Shown: positions 26,082-34,992, numbered from the stretch's first letter. The stretch: 64,000 bases of DNA from CBDCTM01 sp965222005 (GCA_965222005.1 OZ244935.1:186001-250000), one strand, 5' to 3'. Numbers and translations: made by a program. Notes: generated by a model not told the origin, from the letters alone.

Positions 26082-27208
26082 GCAGTTTTCCAAAAGCTTT
26101 GCAAGATCAAGTTAAGGCCATGCGGGGCAAACAGGAAGGTTGGGGCCCAACTACCATTCTTACTGAATTGCAGTTGGATAAAAAATGGGCCACTACGAAA
26201 CTTCCAAGCACAAGCGTCATTGGCGCATTTTTAAAGCAAGAAGGCCTCAGTAGGAGTTATGAGCCCAATTCCCCATTGCCGATACCAGCGTGTAAAAAAG
26301 CTAAACGCTGTCATAGTCTTTGGCAAATCGATGGTCAAGGCAATACTTATGTGGATGGTATCGGAGCCATCGCTATGTTAAATGCCAAAGATGTTCACTC
26401 CAGCTTATATGTGGCTGATTTTCCAGCCAGGATGACAAGCATGCAGGGACATCCCAACACGAGTGATTATCAAACAGCGATGCGTTTAGGCTTCCTCCAC
26501 CATGGTTTGCCCAGCAGGGTACAAAGTGATCATGCCAGTGTTTTTTATGAAAACAAAAGCAAATCGCCTTTTCCTACACTGTTTTGTTTGTGGCTGATCA
26601 GTTTAGGTATTCAACCTTGCTTTAGTCGGGTCAATCAGCCCACGGACCAAGGCACCGTGGAAAGAGCCCACCAAACCGTTTTCAACCAAGTGTTGCTGAG
26701 AAAAGACGGGTTCAAAAACTGGGAACACCTCTTTGAGTGCTGTCAAAAAAGACGCCAAAGGCTCAATGAATTTATTCCCAGTACCGCTACTGATAATCTG
26801 CCGCCATTGAAAAAATATCCACAGGCTAAGCACTCTGGACGTTTTTATCATCCCCATCGGGAAGCTCAGATGATCAGCTTGAGTCGCGTTTGGGCTTTCC
26901 TGGCCAAGGGCAAATGGTATAGAAAAGTAGCTGGCAATCGAACCATCTGTTTAGGTGGCCAGGTCTATTACATCCCACAGGTAAAACCCAAAGAACAGTT
27001 GATCATTACTTTTTGTAATCGAAAAAAACAACTCTTGTTCCAGAATGACAAAGAACTTGTGATTCATCAAACGCCTATTAAAGGCATTACCGTTGAATCC
27101 CTTATGAGAAATTTAGAGCACTTGGCTCGTTTTCCCGCTTTACAGCTTGAGCTGCCATTTGATTGGATAGCTCAAAAAACTAATACGACTTTTTCGGACT
27201 CTACTTAG
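26012..27208 (+). CDS. Transposase orfB (DDE integrase core)
   Basis: This frame supplies the catalytic part of the transposase. The DDE residues are seen in SLWQIDGQGNTYVDG (Asp), RVQSDHASVFYE (Asp) and GTVERAHQTVFNQ (Glu). The C-terminal part ends in a small beta-rich domain (TICLGGQVYYIPQ), as in many rve-type transposases. Expression is expected by -1 frameshifting from orfA at the A7 tract at 26027-26033; the GTG at 26012 is only the start of the open frame. It appears intact. Confidence 0.85.
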   Translation: MATDPKKRGSLHSAMGRPKTGAMSSFPKALQDQVKAMRGKQEGWGPTTILTELQLDKKWATTKLPSTSVIGAFLKQEGLSRSYEPNSPLPIPACKKAKRCHSLWQIDGQGNTYVDGIGAIAMLNAKDVHSSLYVADFPARMTSMQGHPNTSDYQTAMRLGFLHHGLPSRVQSDHASVFYENKSKSPFPTLFCLWLISLGIQPCFSRVNQPTDQGTVERAHQTVFNQVLLRKDGFKNWEHLFECCQKRRQRLNEFIPSTATDNLPPLKKYPQAKHSGRFYHPHREAQMISLSRVWAFLAKGKWYRKVAGNRTICLGGQVYYIPQVKPKEQLIITFCNRKKQLLFQNDKELVIHQTPIKGITVESLMRNLEHLARFPALQLELPFDWIAQKTNTTFSDST

Positions 27209-27343
27209 TACGACTTAGTCGGATTTAACACCCTTTAATTCTATCCAATTTGTTGATAGTTAACATAAAACCTGACTTGTCCTTATGGATTTTTCTTTTG
27301 TTCTTCCTGGATTTCAAGGATAACTTCATTCCAATAGGGCATC

Positions 27344-27586
27344 CTATAAAGTGTTTACAAGAGTAGTGTTGCCCAGTGTTTCAATAGGCATATAGGTTTC
27401 ATCATACAGAGAAAGCTTACGAAAATAATCTCCATTTTTCGTCCATTCTGTGTGAATTACCACAGTATGATCAGATATGATATTGAAAATTTCTTTGTAT
27501 TCTTTGACAAAGTCTTTTTCATTTCGCTTGTCAGAAGCTTCTTTTACTTTCTTGTTCATAATAACAAATGTAGCCATTTTAGCCAA
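27344..27586 (-). CDS. Small protein of unknown function upstream of the SDH-type protease gene
   Basis: I do not recognise this 80-residue protein. It is rich in charged residues, has no signal peptide or membrane segment, and includes the pattern KEASDKRNEKDFVKEYKEIF followed by a beta-rich C-terminus (TVVIHTEWTKNGDYFRKLS). Its stop lies one base before the ATG of the broken SDH-type protease gene, so the two formed one operon. Confidence 0.55.
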   Translation of the reverse strand: MAKMATFVIMNKKVKEASDKRNEKDFVKEYKEIFNIISDHTVVIHTEWTKNGDYFRKLSLYDETYMPIETLGNTTLVNTL

Positions 27587-27664
27587 TTAATGCTACTCTT
27601 TTAATACATATTACCATAGCAGTAACATATATAAAATGTACAAATTTTCCACCCGGAAGTTCAA

Positions 27665-28753
27665 CTATTCCGCAGCAAAATGCAAGGCATAGACCATTGG
27701 CAGGTAGTTGTTGAGAGTTTGCCAATGCGCTCCCCCATCATTGGAGATAAACAAATTGCCGGTAGTCGTGCCAAACACAAGCGTTTGGTTTTGTACAATA
27801 AGCGCATGGCGATATACAATGTCGAAGCAGGCCTTCTGTGGCAATCCATTCCTCAAGGTTTTCCAGCTTTTTCCACCATCATCCGTCCGGCAAACGCAGA
27901 GGGAATAACCCAAAGTTACCCGCATCTCGTCACTCACAGCTGGTACTACCCATGCCCGATCCGGATTTTGCTCATCCACAGCGATGGCAAAACCGAATTT
28001 GGCCAGGCCGTTAGCATCTGTCACATCCTGCCACTTTAAGCCACCATCATCGCTTTTAAATATTCCGCAATGGTTCTGCTGCCACATTATGTCAGGATAT
28101 TGGTTGCTGATGGCCAGCAGGTGCGGATCATGCCCCACTTCGGCATAGGGATCAGGCAGAAAATCGGCGCGCAGTCCATCGTTGCGTACCGCCCAGTTGG
28201 CTCCGGCATCGCGGCTTTCAAACACTCCGGCACAACTAATGCCGATATACAGATGATCATTATCTCTCGGATCAACTACAATGGAGTGGATGCCCGGATG
28301 GTCGCGCCCCCCTCCGAACCAATGCTGCTGACGGGAAGGGTGCTGCCATAACGATTCGACCAGCTGGAAGCTGTCGCCGCCATCATCGGAGCGAAACAGA
28401 CCACCCGGCTCGGTGCCAATCCACAACCTCTCCGGATGGTTTGCGCCACCATCAGCCATCGCCCAGAGGTAGCGAGTGCTGGCCGGAACGTTTTCTTTCA
28501 CTTCGGCACCTTCCGGATAAGCAGGAGCCAGCACCTCTTTCCAGGTAGTTCCTTTGTCGGTAGAGCGATGTAGCTTGACGCCCCAATGGCCGTGGTCGAG
28601 GCAGGCCCACCAAGTACCGTTTCGTTCATCTATATAAGCCAGCGAAACGGGAATGGCGAGGAAGTGTGTAGTTTGGTATTGCCATTCTCCACCATTGAAG
28701 TGGTATATGACCAAGCCTTTTCGAGTGGCAACTAATAGATAAGGTTTTTGCAT
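27665..28753 (-). CDS. BNR/WD40-like beta-propeller protein (exo-sialidase-like)
   Basis: The 362-residue protein is a propeller with repeated Asp-box-like motifs: STDKGTTWKEV, RSDDGGDSFQL, SRDAGANWAV, KSDDGGLKWQDV, RTDDGGKSWKTL and SNDGGAHWQTL. These BNR motifs occur in sialidases, but no catalytic sialidase residues can be assigned, and the protein has no signal peptide (it starts MQKPYLLVATRKGLVIY). In many bacteria this protein type is paired with a MoaD/ThiS-like gene, as here, where one starts about 300 bases upstream. The function of the pair is unknown to me. Confidence 0.82.
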   Translation of the reverse strand: MQKPYLLVATRKGLVIYHFNGGEWQYQTTHFLAIPVSLAYIDERNGTWWACLDHGHWGVKLHRSTDKGTTWKEVLAPAYPEGAEVKENVPASTRYLWAMADGGANHPERLWIGTEPGGLFRSDDGGDSFQLVESLWQHPSRQQHWFGGGRDHPGIHSIVVDPRDNDHLYIGISCAGVFESRDAGANWAVRNDGLRADFLPDPYAEVGHDPHLLAISNQYPDIMWQQNHCGIFKSDDGGLKWQDVTDANGLAKFGFAIAVDEQNPDRAWVVPAVSDEMRVTLGYSLCVCRTDDGGKSWKTLRNGLPQKACFDIVYRHALIVQNQTLVFGTTTGNLFISNDGGAHWQTLNNYLPMVYALHFAAE

Positions 28754-28795
28754 GTTTCTATATTTTAATAGAGCTAAAGCAGATCGAAAGCTTTC

Positions 28796-29068
28796 TCAAC
28801 CACCGGACAGGGCCTGCATAATGTATATTTCCTCTACGGACTCGATGCTGTCAGAAAGCCCTTCCCGGTCATTGATCATAACACCATCAAGAAAAATATT
28901 GACATGCTGCCGCAATTGGCCATGCTCATCTGTAATATATGCGGGAAGCCCCGGATATTGCTCTTCCAAATACTCCAGCAGCTGCGGAATAGTACTATGT
29001 GTTGATTCGAAAGCTCCTAGATTGGGGTAGAAGCGTTTGAGGGCATGGGTAAATTTTATGGTTGGCAT
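28796..29068 (-). CDS. MoaD/ThiS-family ubiquitin-like protein
   Basis: The 90-residue protein has the beta-grasp pattern of sulfur-carrier proteins: PTIKFTHALKRFYP at the start, FLDGVMINDREGLSDSI, and EEIYIMQALSGG ending in the diglycine that is adenylated and thiocarboxylated in MoaD and ThiS. No moa or thi genes are near, so it is not assigned to cofactor synthesis. Its partner is probably the propeller protein just downstream (42 bases), a pair that recurs in bacterial genomes by my recollection. Confidence 0.85.
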   Translation of the reverse strand: MPTIKFTHALKRFYPNLGAFESTHSTIPQLLEYLEEQYPGLPAYITDEHGQLRQHVNIFLDGVMINDREGLSDSIESVEEIYIMQALSGG

Positions 29069-29194
29069 AGATAAGGTGATTTTACAATTCCAAATTTACG
29101 GCATTTGTTTTTTCACCAGGGTACTAATGAGAATAAAAATAAGTTCTTTACGTTAATGTGGTAATTCTATGTTCTTCACCACACACTCCCTGCT

Positions 29195-30727
29195 ATGAAA
29201 AAAACAACTTCCCTATTAGCTATTCTGCTCTATGTCTTTTCTCTACAAGCGCAACTGATTCCGGCGCACACCTTTAAATATAAAGCTCAAAGAATCGATT
29301 ATAATTATTTGGGGCAGGTTGTGTACTACACACGGGATTTTCGCTTCCAACCAACTCCGCATTTTTTTGATACTGATTTCAATTTTATTACGGAAGACGA
29401 ATTGTGTGGGGATTACTGTTCTTCCCATTTGTTTATTGATGACCCCACGTTTGAAATGGTAATTTGCCGTGACCCTGATGCACCATTTTATTTAATCATG
29501 GATGAATATGGCAATAATATATTAAATATTGGAGAGTATTATTATATCGATACAACTCGCGGGCTTCCCAGTCGGTTGTTTGCACAATATGATTTTCCCA
29601 CAAATGATTATATCGTTTTTAGATTGCCGGGATTAGAAAAAGAATCCGAGGTAGAAAAGGTTTTATATGGTATTCCGGGAGGAAAGTATTATACAAGAGG
29701 AACTATGGATTTATACAACTCTGATTTGAGCTTTTACAAAACAATGACGCCTCCTCCATCGGGCTGGGATGTCGTTATATACCATTCAATCGATTTAATA
29801 AATGATGATCCATTGGTAGAGGTAGTTTTTAAAAAGCGGAGTACGTATAATTCGAGTGCAAGCGTGGGTATTGCTAATGAAAATGGAGAAGTTTTCCTTG
29901 AAGTATTAGACTACGAAAACATTTGGCTCCAATTTGATAAGAATTTGCCTCCCGAAGTATTTGTAGTTGATAATGATCCACCTAAGACGAGGGTATATTC
30001 TATTCCCGATTTGCAGCTCAGACATATATTCGATGACTCCAATATTCGAAGAGTTTCTCTTGCGAATAATGGCACGTTGTACTATGCGATTGATAATAAC
30101 GAAGATAATTTTGAAATTCGCTTGTACAAAGGAGGTGACAGCCTTTGGAAGAAAGTGGTCTTTGACAAAAATCTATTTAGAACCAAAGAAGTGCGTGTCG
30201 ATGGCCTTTACCTGATTGGTCAATCCATAATTGATCCTGATGAAAACATTGAATTTATCATGGGATTTAAATATATTGACTTTGATTCCGAATATTTTAT
30301 TGTAAATGATTGTGGCAATGTTTTATACGCCTTTCCACTTAATTTTCAACCTATTATCAGTGAGATCAATGGTTATGAAGACAAAATGCTGGTTTACTGT
30401 GAAACGGGTTTTGCACATACTGTTGACAGCACGCAGGTTTACAACCTTCCACTAACATTCACTTCCGAAGTGTTTACACCATCTGGATTGGAATACAAAA
30501 TTTTTCCAAATCCCTTTACAAGGACGCTAAGTATTCAGACCACAGATGCATTTTTGCCTATGAACATAAAAATGTACAATATAACAGGGCGTTTAGTATT
30601 TGAGGACAACTTCTACAGATGTACAAGCTATGAAATCGATCAACTTGACTATCTTACAGCAGGAGTATATTTTATTGAAATTGAGCAGGGAATACAAAAA
30701 TCCTTAGAAAAGATTGTGAAGCATTAA
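29195..30727 (+). CDS. Secreted protein with T9SS type A sorting domain
   Basis: The 510-residue protein has a Sec signal peptide (KKTTSLLAILLYVFSLQAQ, cleavage near residue 20), a long beta-rich middle without a known domain, and a C-terminal T9SS sorting domain of about 80 residues: EYKIFPNPFTRTLSIQT, then MYNITGRLVFEDNF and GVYFIEIEQG, ending LEKIVKH. It should cross the outer membrane through the type IX system and be attached to the surface or released. The gene stands alone and is lower in GC than the catabolic genes around it, a sign of accessory content. Confidence 0.85.
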   Translation: MKKTTSLLAILLYVFSLQAQLIPAHTFKYKAQRIDYNYLGQVVYYTRDFRFQPTPHFFDTDFNFITEDELCGDYCSSHLFIDDPTFEMVICRDPDAPFYLIMDEYGNNILNIGEYYYIDTTRGLPSRLFAQYDFPTNDYIVFRLPGLEKESEVEKVLYGIPGGKYYTRGTMDLYNSDLSFYKTMTPPPSGWDVVIYHSIDLINDDPLVEVVFKKRSTYNSSASVGIANENGEVFLEVLDYENIWLQFDKNLPPEVFVVDNDPPKTRVYSIPDLQLRHIFDDSNIRRVSLANNGTLYYAIDNNEDNFEIRLYKGGDSLWKKVVFDKNLFRTKEVRVDGLYLIGQSIIDPDENIEFIMGFKYIDFDSEYFIVNDCGNVLYAFPLNFQPIISEINGYEDKMLVYCETGFAHTVDSTQVYNLPLTFTSEVFTPSGLEYKIFPNPFTRTLSIQTTDAFLPMNIKMYNITGRLVFEDNFYRCTSYEIDQLDYLTAGVYFIEIEQGIQKSLEKIVKH

Positions 30728-30746
30728 TTATTCAATTATTCCATCA

Positions 30747-31172
30747 TCACATCTCCCACTCCGTATCCTTCCTATATACCATCCCCTTAAACAGCCCCAC
30801 CACTTCATCGCGCTGGTTGGTTATACGGATGAGGTAATGGCCCAACCGATTACTCAGCGATTCTTCCGTAGCTACTGCAGTCAGCTCATCGCCCACTTTG
30901 ACTGCCCGGGTATGTGCAATGGAGGTTTCAATAGATACCGCATGGCGCCCCCGCGAGTTGGAAGCAAAAGCGAATGCGCTATCGGCCAGCGAATAGGTAA
31001 TGCCACCGTGAGCAATCTTAAAGCCATTGGTCATTTCTTCGCGCACCATCATTTGCAAACGAGCCTGACCTGGCTGAATATCCAATATTTTGATGCCGAG
31101 CCATTGGCTGAAAGGGTCGTTGTCATACATTCCTTCTTTAGCAATTCGATAGGCTTTGGATTCTTTCATCAT
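30747..31172 (-). CDS. paaI: Hotdog-fold acyl-CoA thioesterase PaaI
   Basis: PaaI hydrolyses phenylacetyl-CoA intermediates and frees CoA. The 141-residue protein matches the family: MYDNDPFSQWLGIKILDIQPG at the start, then NGFKIAHGGITYSLADSAFAFASNSRG containing the HGG-x5-DSAFA catalytic segment (about residues 55-65), and ASIAHTRAV-like strand SIAHTRAVKVGDEL. It overlaps the paaH stop by 4 bases (ATGA), so paaG-paaH-paaI form an operon on the minus strand. Confidence 0.92.
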   Translation of the reverse strand: MMKESKAYRIAKEGMYDNDPFSQWLGIKILDIQPGQARLQMMVREEMTNGFKIAHGGITYSLADSAFAFASNSRGRHAVSIETSIAHTRAVKVGDELTAVATEESLSNRLGHYLIRITNQRDEVVGLFKGMVYRKDTEWEM

Positions 31173-32329
31173 GATGAATAAAAAGTTTTTTCATCCCGCG
31201 CCATGCTGCGAAGCAAGGGGCTACAGCGGTAGCGATCTTCGAGGTATTCCTGATACAGTCGGTCCATTGTAGCTACGCAATGCCGGATTCCCTTCTCATC
31301 TGCCCATCGCAACAGGCCCTTCGGATAATTGACTCCCTTAGTCATAGCCAAGTCGATGTCATCTCGGCAAGCAATGCTGTAATAAAGCGCATCGGCGGCC
31401 TCATTGATAAGCATCACCAAGATGCGCCAGCAAATCTGCTCGCCGAGCTTAGAGTCTCTCATCGGCTCAGGATTTTGGGCTCCTTCAGTATAATCATAAT
31501 ATCCGTGTCCGGTCTTGCGTCCCAGGTAACCAGCTTCGGCGAGTCGCTTTTGTGTAAAGGCCGGTTTGTAGCGAGGGTCGTAATAAAAAGCTTTGAAAAC
31601 GGTCTCAGTGATGATATAATTGACATCATTGCCGATGTAATCCATCAGGGTAAACGGGCCCATGCGGAAGCCTCCGATCTCTGTCATTGCCCAATCGATG
31701 GTAGGCACATCGGCCAGGCCTTCCTCGAGGATGCGTAATGCTTCGCCATAAAAGGGTCGTGCAACGCGATTGACGATGAAGCCCGGCGTATCTTTGGCCA
31801 GCACAGTGAGTTTGCCCCAGCTATCTATCAATTCTTGAGCCTGGCGGGCGACCTGCGTATCCGTTTGCACTGCGGGAATGATCTCTACCAATTTCATAAG
31901 CGGTGCCGGATTGAAAAAGTGAATACCCAATACCCGGCCAGCATTTTGGCAGGCCCGGGCAATAGAAGCCACGGAAAGAGAAGAGGTATTGGTTGCCAGG
32001 ATACAGTCAGCTGAAACGATTTGCTCCAATTGCTGAAATACTTTTTGCTTGACTTCGAGCTTTTCGATAATGGCCTCTATCACCAATCCACAGTCTTTAT
32101 AAGCTTCCAAACCATCTGCAAAATAAATACGACCAAATACAGCTTTGGCTGTGGGATCATCGAGCCGCCCCTTTTCGACCAGCCGGTTGAGGATGCGCTG
32201 CAAGTTTTGAGATGCCCGCTGAAGCGCCTCCGGCTGCGTATCAAAAAGTATGACTTCATGGCCTGCAGTAGCTGCCACCTGTGCAATGCCGGTACCCATA
32301 GCACCGGCTCCTAGTACTCCAATTTGCAT
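31169..32329 (-). CDS. paaH: 3-hydroxyacyl-CoA dehydrogenase PaaH
   Basis: PaaH oxidises 3-hydroxyadipyl-CoA to 3-oxoadipyl-CoA with NAD. The 386-residue protein starts with the Rossmann motif IGVLGAGAMGTGIAQVA, followed by NTSSLSVASIA, GIHFFNPAPLMKLVEII with the catalytic His, and the C-terminal helical domains (GPFTLMDYIGNDVNY). The long C-terminus fits PaaH-type dehydrogenases rather than short HbdA types. It lies 22 bases after paaG and overlaps paaI. Confidence 0.9.
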   Translation of the reverse strand: MQIGVLGAGAMGTGIAQVAATAGHEVILFDTQPEALQRASQNLQRILNRLVEKGRLDDPTAKAVFGRIYFADGLEAYKDCGLVIEAIIEKLEVKQKVFQQLEQIVSADCILATNTSSLSVASIARACQNAGRVLGIHFFNPAPLMKLVEIIPAVQTDTQVARQAQELIDSWGKLTVLAKDTPGFIVNRVARPFYGEALRILEEGLADVPTIDWAMTEIGGFRMGPFTLMDYIGNDVNYIITETVFKAFYYDPRYKPAFTQKRLAEAGYLGRKTGHGYYDYTEGAQNPEPMRDSKLGEQICWRILVMLINEAADALYYSIACRDDIDLAMTKGVNYPKGLLRWADEKGIRHCVATMDRLYQEYLEDRYRCSPLLRSMARDEKTFYSS

Positions 32330-32351
32330 TTAAAACAATTTTTATTCAAAA

Positions 32352-33128
32352 CTACTTTCCCGAAAATTCCGGTTTCCGCTTTTCCAAAAATGCCTGCACC
32401 CCTTCCTGATAATCATGCGTTTGCGCGGCTGCCGTTTGCAGTTCTCGCTCCAAATCCAACTGTTCTTCCAGCGTATTGTTGAGCGAGGCATTGAAGGCGC
32501 GCTTCGTCAATCCCAGTCCTTTGGTAGGCATGTTGGCCAATTTGGCGGCCAGCTTTGCTACCGAATCATCAAAAGCATCGTCTTCTACACATTGATAGAT
32601 CAGCCCCATCTGCTGTGCATCGGCTGCGCTGAGTTTATCGCCCAGCATAGCCAGGGCAGTGGCACGTTGCAGGCCAATGATCCTGGGCAGGGTGTAGGTA
32701 CCCCCGCTATCGGGGATGAGGCCAATCTTGCTGAAGGCCTGGATAAAACTGGCCGAACTCTTTGCCACCACAATGTCGCAGGCCAGCGCAATATTGGCAC
32801 CAGCACCTGCAGCTACACCATTGACGGCAGCCACTATCGGCTTTTCGATATTGCGCAAGCGCCGGATGATGGGATTGTAATGCTGATCGACAATGTGTGT
32901 TATGCCCGGGCCGGCGGGGTCGATAGCTTCCTGCAAATCCTGCCCTGCGCAAAAGGCTTTGCCTGCTCCGCTTACCACAATACAACGAACCTCAGTATTA
33001 GCCTTACACTCGTCTAGCCGCAGCTGAAAAGCCTTGGCCATAGGGGCATTGAAGCTGTTGTACACATCGGGGCGGTTGAGGGTTATGGAAGCAATGCCAT
33101 TGGCTATTTGAAAGAGGACACTTTGCAT
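32352..33128 (-). CDS. paaG: 1,2-epoxyphenylacetyl-CoA isomerase PaaG (enoyl-CoA hydratase family)
   Basis: PaaG converts the ring epoxide of phenylacetyl-CoA to oxepin-CoA. The 258-residue crotonase-fold protein shows FCAGQDLQEA (about residue 62), AAVNGVAAGAGANIALACD, and KIGLIPDSGGTYTLPR with the catalytic Asp in IPDSGG, a mark of PaaG as against hydratases that have Glu pairs. The frame is open to 33155, but the ATG at 33128 (MQSVLFQIANGIASI) matches the family start. It heads the paaG-paaH-paaI operon. Confidence 0.9.
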   Translation of the reverse strand: MQSVLFQIANGIASITLNRPDVYNSFNAPMAKAFQLRLDECKANTEVRCIVVSGAGKAFCAGQDLQEAIDPAGPGITHIVDQHYNPIIRRLRNIEKPIVAAVNGVAAGAGANIALACDIVVAKSSASFIQAFSKIGLIPDSGGTYTLPRIIGLQRATALAMLGDKLSAADAQQMGLIYQCVEDDAFDDSVAKLAAKLANMPTKGLGLTKRAFNASLNNTLEEQLDLERELQTAAAQTHDYQEGVQAFLEKRKPEFSGK

Positions 33129-33215
33129 GATGATGAGAATTTTGTTAGGGGCCAAAATAGGGAAAAGCCGGGAAAGGCAGGAATAGCTTCCGGGGTTTTT
33201 GCACTAAGTACCGTT

Positions 33216-33329
33216 CAAAAAATAAATCCGACATTTTTGAAATAGGTGATAGCTGAACGACCAAAGGGTAGTGAAGTTGAGCCTAATTCAAAAATTGAAA
33301 AGAGGATTTTATTTTTTGAATAATGCTAA
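33216..33329. repeat. Dispersed non-coding repeat, copy 1
   Basis: About 115 bases starting AAATAAATCCGACATTTTTG are about 90% identical to 40708-40822 in the same orientation. Within the unit CATTTTTGAAATAGG and CCTAATTCAAAAATTG can pair, so the RNA or DNA can fold. It encodes no protein. In both sites it is immediately beside another, unrelated hairpin. Confidence 0.75.
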
Positions 33330-33364
33330 GTGGTTCAATCATCGGGAATGATTGAACCACTTAG
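33326..33364. terminator. Perfect 16-bp hairpin, possible terminator
   Basis: CTAAGTGGTTCAATCA (33326-33341) pairs without mismatch with TGATTGAACCACTTAG (33349-33364) across a 7-base loop. It lies 78 bases past the stop of the peroxidase gene (minus strand). There is no clean T-run on either side, so termination is only one possible role. Confidence 0.5.
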
Positions 33365-33441
33365 GGATTTAGCTGAAAACAGGGAACATGCTCAGCTTAG
33401 GCAGGCGTTAATATACATGCTTTAGAGCCTGTTTACCTTTT

Positions 33442-34773
33442 TTAATTGCAGCCTAATTGCTCCTGCGAAACCGGATCGTTATTAGGAAAGCAATTTCCGG
33501 AGAGGACACTTTCGGGAACGTATCTGTCCGTTTCGGCATCATAAAGCGCATTTTCAAGGAAATCAATCAATTGATCAATCTCTTCTTCTCCCAAACGAAC
33601 TGGCTTGAAGGAGGATGACAATCTGTCATTCGACACATGAGGGTTTTCAGAGCTGGCATTCATCTTAAAATTGACCACTTCCCAAAGTGAATTTTTTGAG
33701 CTGCCGTGGAAATACGTTGCATAATCTTTCAGATTATATAATTGAGGCACCTTAAAGCAATACATATCCTCATCTTTACCAGTAAACATGCCCCTACCCA
33801 AATTCCTGACGTCGTCCGGGCCGGTATTCAGCCCTCCTACTTCATACATATCCGGAGTGCCAAGGGCATGAAAGCTCATATCGTTGAGGGCTGGCCCGCG
33901 GTGGCAGGAAAAGCATCTGGCCTTACCAAAAAATAAGAGAGCACCCTTCTTTTGATTGTCCGTCAAGGCGGCTTTATCCCCTTTAAGCCACTTCTGAAAC
34001 GGAGCTCTGTTGGCCAAAAAACTCCTCAAAAATGCACTGATGGCAAAGCTTGAGGTAGTGGGTGAATAGCGTTCGTTCAATCCAAAATCGGGAAAAGCCG
34101 CATCATACATTGAGCGATAACCAAAATCATCCAATACGCGATCATTGATTTCCAGGCGGTGCAAGGTAAAAGCTTCAATATTCTGTGCTTCCAGACCTAT
34201 ATAGCCTGTATGATTCACATCGGCCAAGCCTGTCCAATATTCTTCCGTACCCTCATTGGTACCTCCGGCTCCAAACAGACCGCTCCACAAAGTATTGGTA
34301 CTATAGCCTGAGTTCATCGGGTTCATGGGTCTGGTACCCTGTGCATCCAGGTCTTCTTCAGAATAGCCATGTTGAATAAAGCGATACTCTCCGCTGTTGC
34401 CATACCCACCGCCACCATCGGCAATGCCTTGTATTCGGCCAGGCAGGAATCCGGCTGTGGGAAGATGACAGGAAGAGCAGGAATAGGTTTCGTAGCAGTT
34501 GTCCTCTTTCGGAATTTGTGCCAGGCCCGTTTCAAAGAAGAGGAGTTTGCCTAAAGCTACTTTTTGCGCGGTAACGGGATTGGCAGGATCCTGATTGGGA
34601 AGTGCCGCGTAATCATTTGATTCGGGAAAAATATAGTACTCCAAATCTCCTGTTTTGGAAACACTGCTCATAGCATCGGCCAGCAATTCATCCAGATTGT
34701 CTCCTCCGCTCTCCTTTTGGCAGGCACTAAACACAATAAAAACTGTGCAGATGAGTAATAGTAGAGTTCGCAT
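33442..34773 (-). CDS. Di-haem cytochrome c peroxidase family lipoprotein
   Basis: The 443-residue protein begins with a lipoprotein signal ending VFSAC (Cys at about residue 19) and has two c-type haem-binding motifs: CSSCH (about residue 98) and CFSCHRGPAL (about residue 288). This is the layout of the CcpA/MauG superfamily, which reduces hydrogen peroxide or oxidises other partners in the periplasm. The longer open frame to 34833 adds residues before the signal peptide, so I start at ATG 34773. It stands alone between catabolic genes. Confidence 0.87.
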   Translation of the reverse strand: MRTLLLLICTVFIVFSACQKESGGDNLDELLADAMSSVSKTGDLEYYIFPESNDYAALPNQDPANPVTAQKVALGKLLFFETGLAQIPKEDNCYETYSCSSCHLPTAGFLPGRIQGIADGGGGYGNSGEYRFIQHGYSEEDLDAQGTRPMNPMNSGYSTNTLWSGLFGAGGTNEGTEEYWTGLADVNHTGYIGLEAQNIEAFTLHRLEINDRVLDDFGYRSMYDAAFPDFGLNERYSPTTSSFAISAFLRSFLANRAPFQKWLKGDKAALTDNQKKGALLFFGKARCFSCHRGPALNDMSFHALGTPDMYEVGGLNTGPDDVRNLGRGMFTGKDEDMYCFKVPQLYNLKDYATYFHGSSKNSLWEVVNFKMNASSENPHVSNDRLSSSFKPVRLGEEEIDQLIDFLENALYDAETDRYVPESVLSGNCFPNNDPVSQEQLGCN

Positions 34774-34992
34774 ATCTTTTGTTTTATGTTCGAGAAAATA
34801 ATTTTCGAAAATTGCTTGAACGACCGATTGCAAAACATTCGATCATTGGGTTTGGGAAGCGCAAAGGGCAGCTGTCCGATTGGTGCCAGGCACCTCAACG
34901 GGCAATTTCCTTTTTCGCTTTTGCGTACTTCGGAATTCAGGAGGTTTAGGATAAAAGGAGGAGTGCTATATTATACCTGTTTTGAGGTTTTT

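Larger units (their letters stand above)
25819..27230 (+). mobile_element. Insertion sequence, DDE integrase type (IS481/IS1202-like), 1412 bp
   Basis: Both ends are visible: TGTTAAATC at 25819 and its inverted copy GATTTAACA ending at 27230. The terminal inverted repeats are about 50 bp and imperfect (about 80% identical, one indel). The 4-bp target CCCT is duplicated at 25815-25818 and 27231-27234. Removing the IS and one CCCT restores the reading frame of the host gene. It carries orfA and orfB joined by a -1 frameshift. The family name is a judgement from the TGT ends, short duplication and DDE domain. Confidence 0.88.
25149..27342 (-). pseudogene. Serine dehydrogenase proteinase (SDH family) gene, split by an IS element
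   Basis: The C-terminal part (25149-25818) encodes GLDLILHTPGGDLAATE, then VPQISMSAGTMIALAAKEI with the likely nucleophilic Ser, and SNLGPIDPQMGG, the pattern of the SDH/ClpP-like membrane-associated proteases. The reading frame continues upstream to 25818, where an IS element starts. Beyond the IS, 27231-27282 encodes DKSGFMLTINKLDRIKG in the same frame, and an N-terminal piece starts at ATG 27342 (MPYWNEVILEIQEEQKKNP) but ends in a stop and another frame. From memory of the family about 50 residues are missing there, so the gene was probably already damaged before the insertion. Confidence 0.85.
33129..33441. other. Gene-free stretch with a dispersed repeat and a strong hairpin
   Basis: This stretch between paaG and the cytochrome c peroxidase gene holds no gene. 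It contains the first copy of a repeat shared with 40708-40822 and, next to it, a perfect hairpin (33326-33364). Both are listed separately. Confidence 0.6.
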
